Translations under genes and position numbers: made by a program
Shown: positions 24,591 through 34,865 of the stretch, piece by piece
Layout of the letters: every line of letters begins with the position of its first letter
Position numbering within the stretch: position 1 is the first letter of the stretch
Notes under the pieces: model-generated
Seen by the model: only the letters and a program-made list of their open reading frames with translations
What the model was told of the DNA's origin: nothing
The model's database searches: none
Source of the DNA: Sphaeroforma sirkka
Lineage: Eukaryota > Opisthokonta > Ichthyosporea > Ichthyophonida
DNA: 35,000 nucleotides
Direction of reading: 5' to 3'
NCBI GenBank assembly: GCA_001586965.3
Contig: LUCW03000777.1
Span: forward strand, 1 to 35,000

Positions 24591-24860
24591 AAGTTGAACG
24601 TTAACCGTTATTTTTTCAATGTATAAACAGTTTAACTTTTATAAACTCAATATTAAATGGTCAAAATCGTGGATTTTGCATTTCAGGACTACACCTATAT
24701 GCAACTTAACCGACACGTATATATATATTTGTGCAATTTTAGGACACAATATACGACCTAGAAAGCTGCACCTAAACTATATCGGTTGTTGTGTATACGA
24801 TATTAAAGTTGAACGTTAACCGTTGTTTTTTCAAATTTTAAACGGTTTAACGTAAAACTT
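24591..24860. repeat. Two direct copies of a hairpin-forming motif
   Basis: aagttgaacgttaaccgtta followed by ttttttcaa occurs at 24591-24619 and, with one change, at 24806-24833. In the second copy acgttaaccgtt is followed by aaacggtttaacgt, so each copy can fold on itself. These could be ends of a small mobile element of about 270 bp. Confidence 0.45.
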
Positions 24861-25038
24861 TTTGACATTAGTTAAAACAGTGCAATAGCAAATAACGAGG
24901 GCGAGATCTGTTTAAAAAAAAATGATTGTTTAATTTTTGAAAAAACAAAGGAAAGTGGATAATATCATTCAAAAGTCGTTCTTCGAACGCTTTATTTGTA
25001 AAATAAAAAAGTAGTCCGTGTATTTTTATTATTAAGTA

Positions 25039-25990
25039 CAGTCAGTCCTCGTAACCTGTCAACTTTTTAGTTGTCTACTTTGATAGATGTCCACTTACGC
25101 AATATGATTGGTCAGTATTTTCATAGAAGTTGTTTTCTACTTCATAAGCGGGCGAGGAGTGATTGAAGGATATTATAAATAAATCGACAAAAGTTTGTGA
25201 TCTAACTGAAATGGTAGAGAAGATGACAGTGCACACACAAATCTTGGACACAGATTCTGCAACTGATATTATGGATATTGATGGTGTGGATAGTGCTGCA
25301 GGAAACCATCTAGTCCTCAAGAGAGATGGAATGAATTTGTGCAGGCTTGGATGTATGGGGAGTGGGACAATGATAATTTCTCATCTACTGCATCGAATGC
25401 ATTGTTCCACAAAGAACTCATTCAGGATATATATCGCACACCCAAGGATGTAGATGAGTTTGATGAAACACATGCAAGCAAAAATACTGAACAAGCTGTA
25501 TCTCTGGTGATATTGATAGTGAAAGTGAACAAGTGGAGAGTTACAAGCTTGTATCACAGCATAATGATCAGGAAAAGGTATCCGACATGGAGAGACTGCA
25601 AGAATTACGAGATAGCTCACTAGGAGAAGCAACTAAGTGGATTGAAGATGGATTGAAATATGCACACCGACTCTCAGAGACAGGGAATGTGAAAGGTTGG
25701 AGCTACGACATGATTTGCGACGTATGCAACGCGAATTTGATAAGCTAGTTCAAGCAAGTAGGACTCAGACAGCTATAACAGATTTCTTCCCTACTAAGCC
25801 TACTAAGCCTAAGAAAACAAATGAATTAATTTCGAAACGAATTGTTTGGATTCTATGACGCTCAGAACACTAAAAATACGATGAAAGTGCTCAAAAACCC
25901 TTCGGCCAATCAGAAGGCACCTATAGATGTCCACTTGCTAGGTGTTCACTTTTTAGGCTGTGGCGGTCAGGGACAAGTTGCAAGGGTACC
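25039..25990 (+). mobile_element. Decayed pogo/Tigger-like DNA transposon
   Basis: The left end, after a TA, is CAGTCAGTCCTCGTAACCTG. The right end read inward contains CCTTGCAACTTGTC, matching the left CCTCGTAACCTGTC at 11 of 14 positions. Both subterminal regions carry atagatgtccactt. The plus strand holds broken open frames (25163-25453, 25339-25623, 25533-25748) with acidic text such as WMYGEWDNDNFSSTASNALF, typical of the region after the DDE domain in Tigger transposases. The last frame ends at about 25857 after RTQTAITDFFPTKPTK. QTAITDFF fits the PCNA-interacting box known from Drosophila pogo transposase. No DDE catalytic core is visible and the reading frame is interrupted, so the copy is internally shortened and inactive. 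Confidence 0.6.
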
Positions 25991-26135
25991 TTTTATTCAT
26001 GTAAAAAAAAACTAGTTTTTTTCAGTTGAAAAATATATAAATAACTTTTCATTTTAATAAAAACAATAAATAGAAAACAAATATTAAAAATGTCAAAAAC
26101 AAATTTTAACTAAAAAACAAACAAACAGAAAAGTT

Positions 26136-26430
26136 CTTTTTAGTCAGAAATCTCGAATCTCTAATCCGAAACTGGAATCATTTAAAAAAAAAATTATATT
26201 AATTTCTATTGTTTTTTTTTGTTTCTTTTTCCATAGTATTCATGAGACGCTTTTTCCTGTGGTTTGTTTTAGGGGTTTTAGTGAACATATTGACAGTTGG
26301 CGCCGGCTGTGACAATTAAGTTTTGTTCTTTTAAAAATCGACGGATGGGGTCATTGGGGTGTATTTAAAAAATACAAAAACAAACAGGCCGGATTTGAGA
26401 TTTGAGATTTGAGATTTCTGACTAAAAATC
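26136..26430. mobile_element. MITE-like element with inverted terminal repeats
   Basis: tttttagtcagaaatctc, then gaatctctaatccg, at 26136-26168 is matched on the opposite strand by tttttagtcagaaatctc, then aaatctc repeats and aaatccgg, at 26390-26430. The inverted repeats are about 32-40 bp around a non-coding interior of roughly 220 bp, the shape of a miniature DNA transposon. The right copy has an extra 7-bp tandem repeat (gagattt). No target-site duplication is clear. Confidence 0.5.
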
Positions 26431-26650
26431 TGTATCTTGTTTTTTGGTTTTTTTTTTATTTTAAAACAAAACGTTGACATCAGGCCTCAGGGACCCTGGG
26501 CCTTACTACTCACTCTACTATTAGCAGAACGCGACTGGCGAGTTAAGACTGAAGGCAAGGGCGTCGTAGACGCGGGAAACTGACGATGTCACCAGTTCAC
26601 CACCACCACCAATAATCTACCCTGCCGCATGTTTGGACCTTCGTTCCGAG

Positions 26651-26987
26651 TCAGAAATCTTTGATGTGTCTCAGTAATGTTTTTTTCTTCAAAGTACACA
26701 GGACATACTGGTGTGCAATGAAAAACTTATCCAGGTGACCAAGAACATATTCTTCTCTGTTCGGGCAGGTCATATTTTGTAATTCAAGTCTAAATCGTAG
26801 TTTTTCCGAGTACCGCGCTGCTGTTAACATACACAGTTGCACCTTGTGCGTGCAAATCATCTACGATAGACCCACCGAGATTTATGATTTCCCGAAGGGT
26901 TCTTTCAGACAAAACAGGCCCGCTCACTATCAATACAAATCGGATATCTTCGATAGATACCCTACCTATTTCTAAAGGGAGTTTTAA
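26651..26987 (-). pseudogene. Broken BRCT-like coding fragment
   Basis: On the minus strand an open stretch from 26987 to TAG at 26790 reads, in part, IRFVLIVSGPVLSERTLREI then INLGGSIVDDLHAQGATVYV. This has the shape of the first half of a BRCT domain (F-x-SG, LGG-VVD, GATV). A different frame (26860-26651) reads REEYVLGHLDKFFIAHQYVL then CTLKKKTLLRHIKDF, resembling the second half (V-x-x-x-W-V-x-x-C-L-K-K-K-x-L-L-x-x-x-D-Y). A frame change separates the halves and no start codon or convincing exon context is seen. It could also be a damaged exon or part of a mobile element. Assignment is from motif shape only. Confidence 0.35.
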
Positions 26988-27127
26988 TCAACTCCAAGCT
27001 TCAACCATATGACCAACATAAGTATTCCCATTTCAAGAATTACGCATGGGCTAATGTCATATATTTACTTTTGTTCCCCAATATCGAAATCTATCAGAGT
27101 GCCTGCGAAGAACGTCATAATATTGTA

Positions 27128-30100
27128 CTACCTTGATGCATTCTGGTTATTTTGTGCTAAAACAAGTGAGCGCACACAGATATAACAGTCTCCACACACT
27201 CTCACTGGCCTTGTATACGCCAGTCTGTCGATGGTCACATAATTACTCGCACAACTAGCACAGAATATTCCCCCACAACTCCGGCAGTGGTGTCGCCTGC
27301 GTGTCCAATTAAAGGTCTCTTCGCACCGTGCACACTCAGTCACGTCCTCATCGTTCATCCACTCGGGCCTGAGATACATGGTACGCATGGGTGTATTTGC
27401 CCCTCCTGGCAAAAGCGCGTTGAGACCCTGTGTAGGACCGCACATGGTGTTCATATTGCTCATGTTGTGGCTGTTATTCGCGGCACTGCGCGATCCCCTG
27501 GTATTCATGCAAGGCGAAGACTCCAAATGCGCTAAACCCCTGGTGGAAACGGACCGTATCTTTTGAGCTCGAGAATGTTTAGTCCCTGCCGATCCCTGCT
27601 CGCTCCCACTCCCACTATCGTCCATATTCCTATTTGTATACCTGCCCGAGCTACGTATACTGGTGTCTTGGACTTCTCCGTTCACACTGCTGTGCGACTC
27701 TCCTCGGTGCAATTGTGGCGGTTGGAGCTCCGGCGACCGTCCACCTAGTCCCGTTATCTCGGCCGACAGCGCTAAAGCGGGACCCAACGTCTCACACACC
27801 CCTGCAATACCCGGTGGTGAAACGCCGCTGTATTCCTTATCACAGTCATTTCCCCCTCTTCGGGAATGTTCGGTATTTTCACGTCCACGCGCGCTTTCTG
27901 GACTACTGTGTCCCGTGTCCATCAGGCTAGCTTCAGACACAGGCATATCATGATCTCCAGCAGAGTGTACGAAAGCAGAGTTGGCGTATGATAGTCTTGT
28001 GTTTTGCGAACGGCCGGGCTCATCCACACCAATACCTCCATAGACATTCGCTTCAATATCTTCCGTGGCCACCACTGGACGCTTAGTTAGGCCTGCTCCA
28101 TTCGTACCAGATTCCGATTTTATGTCCCGATATACATTTGTCTCCGGGAAGTCCGCCTCCTCTGCCCCTGATTCTCCCTGCTTTAATTGGCTGCTTGAAA
28201 AACCCGGCTCTGGTGTACCTTCAGCCACGTCATCACTCTCATCGTCCGAGTCTTCGCTCATGTGCATTGCAAACACTGTCTTCAAGACTGTTCGCACATC
28301 CTTGGCATATTCACCACTCTGTAAATGATCCGCTATCTGGGCTATTTGTAGAAACAGACGCTGGTAGCGTGCGTCGCTGACCCCTTTCTCCATGTGTTTT
28401 TGTGACATTGCCGTCCAGCCTGCATTCCTCTCGTCCGTGCCAGGTTTGGCTACTTCGACAGGTGACAAGTCTCGATGTACTTGGCTATCGTCCCGAACAT
28501 CTCCCGCAATTCCACTCCGGAGCTCTTCTCCGTCCAGTGTATCTGCGGCTCTATCTATATCTCTGCTGTTGACGTGGTTGTGCTCAAACGCGGGTGACAA
28601 AACCTGTGCGTGTGCGTGCATGCCAACTCTAATCGCAGTCCCACTCGGCCTGTTCACGTCGTGTTTCCCTTTGCCCAGACTTCCACGCCTGTACACCCCG
28701 AGGTTATCCACATGATCCTCTGTCATTTCGGTGGGTGCGTTTGTACTGGAGCATACGCTCTTTGATGTGTCTATCTGTGTGTCGGTTGTATCTATGTCTG
28801 CGGTGGTACGAATAGTCACACTCGCTTGTGCATGTCGGTCTACTATAGCTGCGTCCATAACAGTGTTCGTGTCGGTGTCAGTGGCTGTATTTGTATCCGT
28901 ATTTGTATCTCTATCAGCTTCTGCGCCTGTACTTTCGCTTTCAGTCGTATCTATGGGCATGTGCGACGACACGACCATCATCTCATCGCCAGACATCTCA
29001 TCACCTGGCTCAGTACCACGCACCACAAAGCCCTCAATATCATGTTCACTCGATACACGCTCATCCTCTCTCTGCGTATGCACTACACCTTTCTCTGTCT
29101 TCTCGTGTTCACTCATGCCCTTCACCTGGCTCCCTTTCACCGCCCCTTCCCGCTCGCTATTATTGCCCCACGCACCCTCTCGTTCGCTATCTATCCTGTC
29201 TAGACTTCTGCTGCTGCTGGGATTCATCTCTGAGCTACTTCTGCTGATGCCACTCTTCTCACTGCAGCCTTCACTGGCCGACCGTTGCAGATCCATCCCA
29301 CCCCCATTCTCACTCTCATCTCCGCTCCCGCTCCCGGTTTTAATTCCGGGATTCTTCCTACCTACCGCTCGCTGGGTGCGCACGTGGACATGCATCACCT
29401 CGTCACGTGCGTGGGGAATACTCCCGGACCTCAGCACATGCTCATACTGCTCCTTGAAGGAGCCCACCTCGCCCTCCTCCTCCAGCAACTCATCGGTCGG
29501 TTCACTACCTTCGCCACGTGCGTTGGGGTTGAGACTCATATTCCACGCTGGCGTGTGTGTATGCGGTGGTATGCTCTGTGTGTCTGAGTCCACACTCCAC
29601 AGTGCGTGCGTGCCACTCACGGGTGCCGTACTCTGCAACCGCGACTCGGACTGTTCAGTGTGATGTGCGAAAGGCATATTTCCTGTTAATTGTCCAGTAC
29701 CACTTCTACTGTCGCCCGCTCCCTGCCGCGAGATCAGCCCAAACACTGCAGCAGACAGCGTCACTATCGGCTCGGCGGGTTCCACCAATGGTAGCCCGTT
29801 TTCTTGATATGCTGCGTTGCCATAGTTACTGCCACTCGTCTCGCTCTCACTAGCATCCGCTGAACATGTCTGATCCGGTACAGCATTCGTTGCACTCCCA
29901 TCGGCATTTGTGATCTCATTCGTGTGTGTAGGTGCCTGATTCGCGTGTGGGTGAACGCGTGTGTGCGTATCGCTGTTGCTACTCTCCGGACCTGCAGCTG
30001 TCGCCGCTATGTATAGGGCGTACAAAGTGGAATGTTCAATGGAATACCTGAGGGACCTTGAATGTGCTACTGTGTGATGATTCGAGCAACTGAATTGAAA

Positions 30101-30478
30101 TGATGGAGATACAGAACTGATAAGAATGCCCAGTTGTTGCACTCTGATGCAATGGCGATGACTAGATACATATTATGAGGAAAAGAGCCGTGCGTGCGCT
30201 GTGTCCTGAAACTAACAGGAGGCGAGACACGTCCACACTAGTGGAATACAAAGTAATTGCACGTCTTCATGCCAGCGGCTCGCGCATACGGGTACAATAA
30301 CAGCCATGCGAGTATCCAATACGCCTATCGCCTCCTCTAAGTGGGCTAAATGTGGTAAACAGAGATAAAAACCAGATACAAGTATACATGTATATAGAGG
30401 TATACAAATACATATGCGTATATAGATATACACATTCTATACGCATGCATATACACACACACACAATAATATATATAA

Positions 30479-30553
<75 letters not shown>

Positions 30554-30699
30554 ATATATATACATATATATATATATATACACACACACATATATATATA
30601 CTTATTATATATATATATTATGTAAATAAAACTTTTATATATACATTTATACATACATACATCATATATATACATACATATATATATATATATATATAT

Positions 30700-30731
<32 letters not shown>

Positions 30732-33700
30732 CATATAGTTGTATATACATGTATGAGTATATTTCAAAGCATAGTGATGCGGCATACATGCTATCCTAAG
30801 ACCAGCCAACCTCTGGCGCATACATGACCACACATATGATAGAGCAAGCCGTTGATAACCAGTACAGAAAGTACTCGAACAGAACATGAAACACAACACA
30901 CCAACAGTCCACCTAAACAGAACACAGCACAGTCCCGGTTTACACAAAGAAATCGCGTACGGTACGAGACTTGTGCGAGTGGTTAACGATACACAGCCTG
31001 TAGGGGACTCACCCACGACAGTCTCAGACCCAATGGAGACTAAACTGAGAGACGGCATGCGGCTGATGATGCCTTTGGGCGAGTCTACCTCAGACGCCTG
31101 GCGCGAAACGCTGTTTGGTGTGTGGAGGTTAAGAAGTATTGCCAGTGTGTGGAGGATAAGAAGTATTGTCAGTGTGTGGAGGTTAAGAAGTGTTGTCATA
31201 TGTGGAGGATAAGCAGTATTGTCAGTGTGGAGGTTAAGAAGTATTGTCAGTGTGTGGAGGTTACGAAGTATTGTCAGTGTGTAGAGGTTAAGAAGTATTG
31301 TCAGTGTGGGGAGGTTAAGAAGTATTGTCAGTGTGTGGAGGTTATGAAGTATTGTCAGTGTGTGGAGGTTAAGAAGTATTGTCAGTGTGTGGAGGTCAAG
31401 AAGTATTGTCAGTGTGTGGAGGTTAAGAAATATTGTCAGTGTGAGGAGGTTAAGAAGTGTTGTCAGTGTATATAGATAGCGCAGATGTATGTGGTCCATA
31501 TATCAAACGAAGCGTCTTGGAAATAAAAATAGCAGACTCTCGCGTTGCAAAGTTGAGTAGGGGCGTCTTAGGGATTTGGGTTCTTCGGCAGTGCCTTGGG
31601 ACAATCAGCTACGCCCTACTATTATAGTGAGAAACAAATTGAGTGTGGGTAAGGAGACCACATGGGAGGTGAGGGTGGCTAGTGGTAGTAAGAAGTACCC
31701 ATTAGGTGACTATAAGTAATGGTACTCAGTGTAGTCCTGTATACTTTTATAGTAGTTTATGAGAAAAAAGGTAGCCTCTAGTCCTAAGAAGGCATAGGAG
31801 TAAGGCAAAATAAAAGGCAAAATAAGGCAGGGGAGCGTAGCATATTGATATCTGAGAAGAGATAAGCATAGGATAAAAATGAGGTGGGCAGAGGGTGCAA
31901 GTACGCGTGGGGGATATATATTCACCCGGGGGTTGCCCAAGTCTTCGAGATCAGTGCACAGCCTGCTCCCGAGGCACTATAATAATTGTGGTTTGCTGAC
32001 CTATTTGTTTTTATAAGTGGCGGGGTTAAAATACATATTGTATAGTAGGTTTCTTTTCATAATTGTAAATGGATGATATTTGGCCAGGAATATAAGACAG
32101 GGTATAAGCCCTAACCCAAAGAGTGTGCTGGAGTATAGAGAATATATTATTGATTGGAAGCTATAGAGCACCCTTACCCAGTCAAGTCTATCATGATAGT
32201 GTCCCTTCTAGTGACTAGATGAATCGTGGATAGCAGCTGGCACCAATATACGATCGACTGAGCAACTGACAGCCGTGTAACACGTAGGGAGAATTTTATG
32301 CAACTCCATGTGTGTGCAATAAGTATTGAAGTTGTTATAGATCGTGCCAGACATTGCTATACACGAACTCGCTCCATTGTATGCATACAACACAGGCACA
32401 CATAAATCAACTGTATAAACATGTTTGTATTCAGATGACCGAGCGGTGTCCGAGATATTGGATCGGTGTTGGTAGACTACCACATCTAGAAATATGCGAT
32501 TATGCGTGACGTTATATCTAGCCACCAGCAACTTGCGTCGTCCGGTGCTTTATACACACCTACGTAGCCATGGCGGCGGCTGATCTTCCTCATGCAGGAA
32601 GGCACATATGTATTTCTCTAGTTGTTCCAGTTCCTCCTGTAAAAGCATGAAGTGTCGGATAGCCAAATTAGACTGTGAAGCCGCACAGTCTCCCAGGCAT
32701 AGCCAATGACATCAAATATTCATATAGAACAGGAAATATGGTCACTGACACCAAACAGGAAACACGCGCCCCAGACAATAGCTGAGACGATAGTACGGTG
32801 CAACGGAACGCAGACTAACCCGTATCCCGTGATTTTACTAAGGAGAAGCAAACGTATCACAGTGGGAACTTCGAGCCCAAAAATTACTTACAATATACAA
32901 CGTATAGATAGGAACAGTCACACACATGCAGACGCAGACGCGGACGCAAACGCAGACACAGACACAGACACATACATCCTGCAGTTCCATAAGCTCCGTC
33001 TTAAGAGCCTTGACTTGCTCAAAAGCTGTGTGGAAGTAAAAGAGAACATCGCTGGTGACTGTGTCTGGTACGGCAAGAGCAAAGGGCTGCACACGCAGAC
33101 CCCACAGAAGGCCCAGTCTAGGGATAGCATACATGAGCCCGGGTTCATAGAAGTCAATCATATCCTGTGTGAGTATATAGGCAGGTTCAAGTTAAGCATC
33201 GCTGGTATACATTCATAGATACGTATGGTGCGTGAGTTCCCATGCCATTCGAAACTCGTACAGGCCTTGGTACTATGCAGGCGCACGGCATCGAAAGTTT
33301 GCACAGTCGCGAGTGTTTCCAACGAAACGGACTGAATGGGTGATGTATGTGACATGCAACGACAACGAAGGTATGAGCTCATTTACATGCCTTGCGAAGG
33401 ACATTCACGAAGCGTGATACGAATCTCAATTACGCACACAGCTTGTACAGCGACGATTGTGTACATTTCAATCGTAAAAACACACAGAACACTGAAAGGA
33501 CAGCGAAGACGCAGGTGCAGCATTTGCGACACAATCAAAACAGACCTGGGTTTCATATAGTACCTGTGTTATATTCTTCGCCTCCAGCGCTCGCAAAACT
33601 GCGCACGAGAATATGACGACTAGATCCTGCTGCTGATTGTACTGGAATAGAACGAAAAATAGTCAAAAAGCAGCTGATGTACACGCGGGCTACTGCCTGT

Positions 33701-34865
33701 TCTGTAGAATGATGGGCGGTCTAGGACAGTCTATGGAATAGAACTGAAAATAGTCAAAAGCAGCTGACGTACACGCGGGCTACTGCCTGTGCTGTAGGAT
33801 GATGGACAGTCTAGGACAGTCTGCTAGTAAACCGCGAGCCAAACGTGCATAGCTACACGAGAATGATGGGGCCCATATGTCTGATATCAGTATAGACCGT
33901 GTGCAAAATATACAACTTCTCTAGATTTTCCCGTTTGGCTTGTGTGTAATTTCAATTGGCGGGAAATGTGGCTGAGTATTATGCGTGTCACACGTGTGTG
34001 ACCTGTCTCACACTAATCGATATACAGTAATTAACTTCTCAACATGCACCCATATATACACACCCACACTCACACACCTACATCCACACCTATATATACA
34101 TATACATATACATATATACATATATATATTCACATACATGTATATATATTTCACTGCGAGCGCGCATAAATCTACATGTTCGTGTAGTCATAATTCTTCC
34201 TAAAAGCATGACACTCAACCACTGAGGAGAAGCCAAGGTGTAAGAGCAATAAGCCATGATGAAATAGACACTGATTTGACTCAGACGTGTAAGCAGACGG
34301 GATGGTATATACACATGTACATGTGTATCTACAGATACTCATTCGATATTGCAACATACCTCGTGTGGGGTCTTGACCTTGACCCAGCTCGATACATAGC
34401 CCAGTTCAAACTCTGTCCAACACTGATCGAACTCACTCATGAGCTCAATCATCTCGTGGGTATAGCAGTTGTCGGCAATAAATACCTGGCAACGTACAGT
34501 CTGGTTAGTAAGTTTAGACAGGTATGCCTGACAATGGATCGATCTAAAACGGTTGCAGGCATATCTATGTTGATAGTATTGTCTAATAATGTGTGGGGAA
34601 CAGGCAAGATATTACAGGTGTAATCTTGCGGATGCAGGACATAGTGTTTCCTAAGGCTAGAAGCTATATAGACTAGAACTGTAACCAAGCAGCAATGCAC
34701 ACACATTGTACGCACGTCAGTATCACACCCACAAAAAATGAGTATACATACACAACGCACGGTCTGCCAGTTTCTACCTACCTGTTTTCGCAGCAGCCGC
34801 CGCAGTTTCTCAATCACTTTACACAACCTGATGGCACTGGGCCGTAACTTTATTGATGACTCCTC
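27128..34865 (-). CDS. LST2/ZFYVE28-like FYVE-domain protein, 5' end outside window
   Basis: Exons, 5' to 3': 34865-34782, 34485-34360, 33641-33564, 33164-32976, 32636-32560, 31110-31013, 29997-27128. All junctions are GT-AG with matching phases, giving 1,173 residues to TAG at 27128. The first five exons encode the conserved helical N-terminal domain of lateral signaling target protein 2. Examples are [40 protein letters not shown] and [20 protein letters not shown]; human LST2 has [30 protein letters not shown] and MIDDYEPALMFSIPRL. The last exon is a long Ser/Thr/Glu-rich disordered stretch, then the LST2-type helix [20 protein letters not shown] and a C-terminal FYVE zinc finger. In animals LST2 binds endosomal PI3P and restrains EGFR signalling by controlling receptor trafficking; an endosomal role here is inferred. 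The start codon lies beyond position 35000. Confidence 0.9.
27160..27366 (-). other. FYVE zinc-finger domain at the C-terminus of the LST2-like protein
   Basis: The last 79 residues carry the WxxD motif (PEWMNDED), the [11 protein letters not shown] basic patch that contacts phosphatidylinositol 3-phosphate in FYVE domains, and the RVC motif (PVRVCGDCY). Eight zinc-binding cysteines are present as four CxxC pairs (CARC, CRSC, CASC, CGDC). With every signature residue present, PI3P binding on early endosomes is the expected property. As in animal LST2, the domain sits almost at the end of the protein. Confidence 0.95.
28245..28370 (-). other. LST2-specific helix upstream of the FYVE domain
   Basis: The segment [20 protein letters not shown], then [19 protein letters not shown], aligns with the human LST2 stretch [20 protein letters not shown], then SDLRSILKTLFEVM, as I recall it. 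Together with the N-terminal exons it separates LST2 from other FYVE proteins, most of which lack it. An acidic Ser/Asp run ([10 protein letters not shown]) follows directly. Confidence 0.75.
30415..30735. repeat. (AT)n / (CA)n microsatellite block in LST2 intron
   Basis: Includes a pure (AT)n run of about 65 nt at 30485-30550 and (CA)n near 30700. It lies in the LST2 intron between exons 31110-31013 and 29997-27128. Confidence 0.95.
31117..31477. repeat. 27-bp minisatellite abutting a 3' splice site of the LST2-like gene
   Basis: About 13 copies of a 27-bp unit (plus strand core gaggttaagaagtattgtca). It lies in the intron just upstream, in the sense direction, of exon 31110-31013, reaching within a few nucleotides of the AG acceptor. 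Because 27 is divisible by three, both strands stay open as nine-residue repeats, which are not real proteins. Confidence 0.92.
31541..32215 (+). mobile_element. Possible LTR-retroelement fossil in LST2 intron
   Basis: A short coding-like stretch on the plus strand (about 31560-31720) is followed by about 500 bp of non-coding sequence with composition unlike the intron around it, including promoter-like TATAAG words. The layout suits the tail of a pol region next to a terminal repeat. It is clearly broken and fragmentary. Family and age cannot be given, and the identification is tentative. Confidence 0.22.
32925..32972. repeat. (GACGCA)n/(GACACA)n microsatellite at a 5' splice site of the LST2-like gene
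   Basis: cagacgcagacgcggacgca and gacacagacacagacacata repeats run right up to the donor of exon 33164-32976, starting within the first intron bases. Confidence 0.85.
33643..33823. repeat. 91-bp tandem duplication at a 3' splice site of the LST2-like gene
   Basis: Copy one (33643-33733) and copy two (33734-about 33823) both begin tggaatagaac and share gtacacgcgggctactgcct, with roughly ten differences. Copy one ends at the acceptor of exon 33641-33564, so the second copy carries a duplicate of the pyrimidine tract and a diverged AG. Confidence 0.88.
34045..34150. repeat. CA/TA-rich microsatellite in LST2 intron
   Basis: Imperfect (CA)n and (TATACA)n repeats in the intron between exons 34485-34360 and 33641-33564. 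Confidence 0.8.

Larger units (their letters stand above)
22797..25036. other. AT-rich intergenic DNA, no gene seen
   Basis: Long A and T runs, an (AT)n tract at 23745-23765, a GC-richer island at about 23340-23465 (ggccctggcgccctgggccc type), and the two hairpin-type repeats listed separately. Codon-like structure is lacking and open frames are short. Composition differs sharply from the gene-bearing parts of the window. Confidence 0.6.

Noticed and set aside
28731-29663. Plus-strand frame of 310 codons
   Set aside because: Antisense to the Ser/Thr/Glu-rich part of the LST2 last exon, which has conserved domains on the minus strand.
30267-30789. Tyr/Ile/Cys-rich frames on both strands in the LST2 intron
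   Set aside because: Translations of (AT)n and (CA)n repeats. The exon phases on either side join without any exon here.
31122-31475. Open frame on the plus strand with a nine-residue Cys/Lys repeat (VEVKKYCQC), and its Leu-rich mirror on the minus strand
   Set aside because: The 27-bp minisatellite has a length divisible by three, so several frames stay open by chance. It lies in an intron next to a clear splice acceptor.
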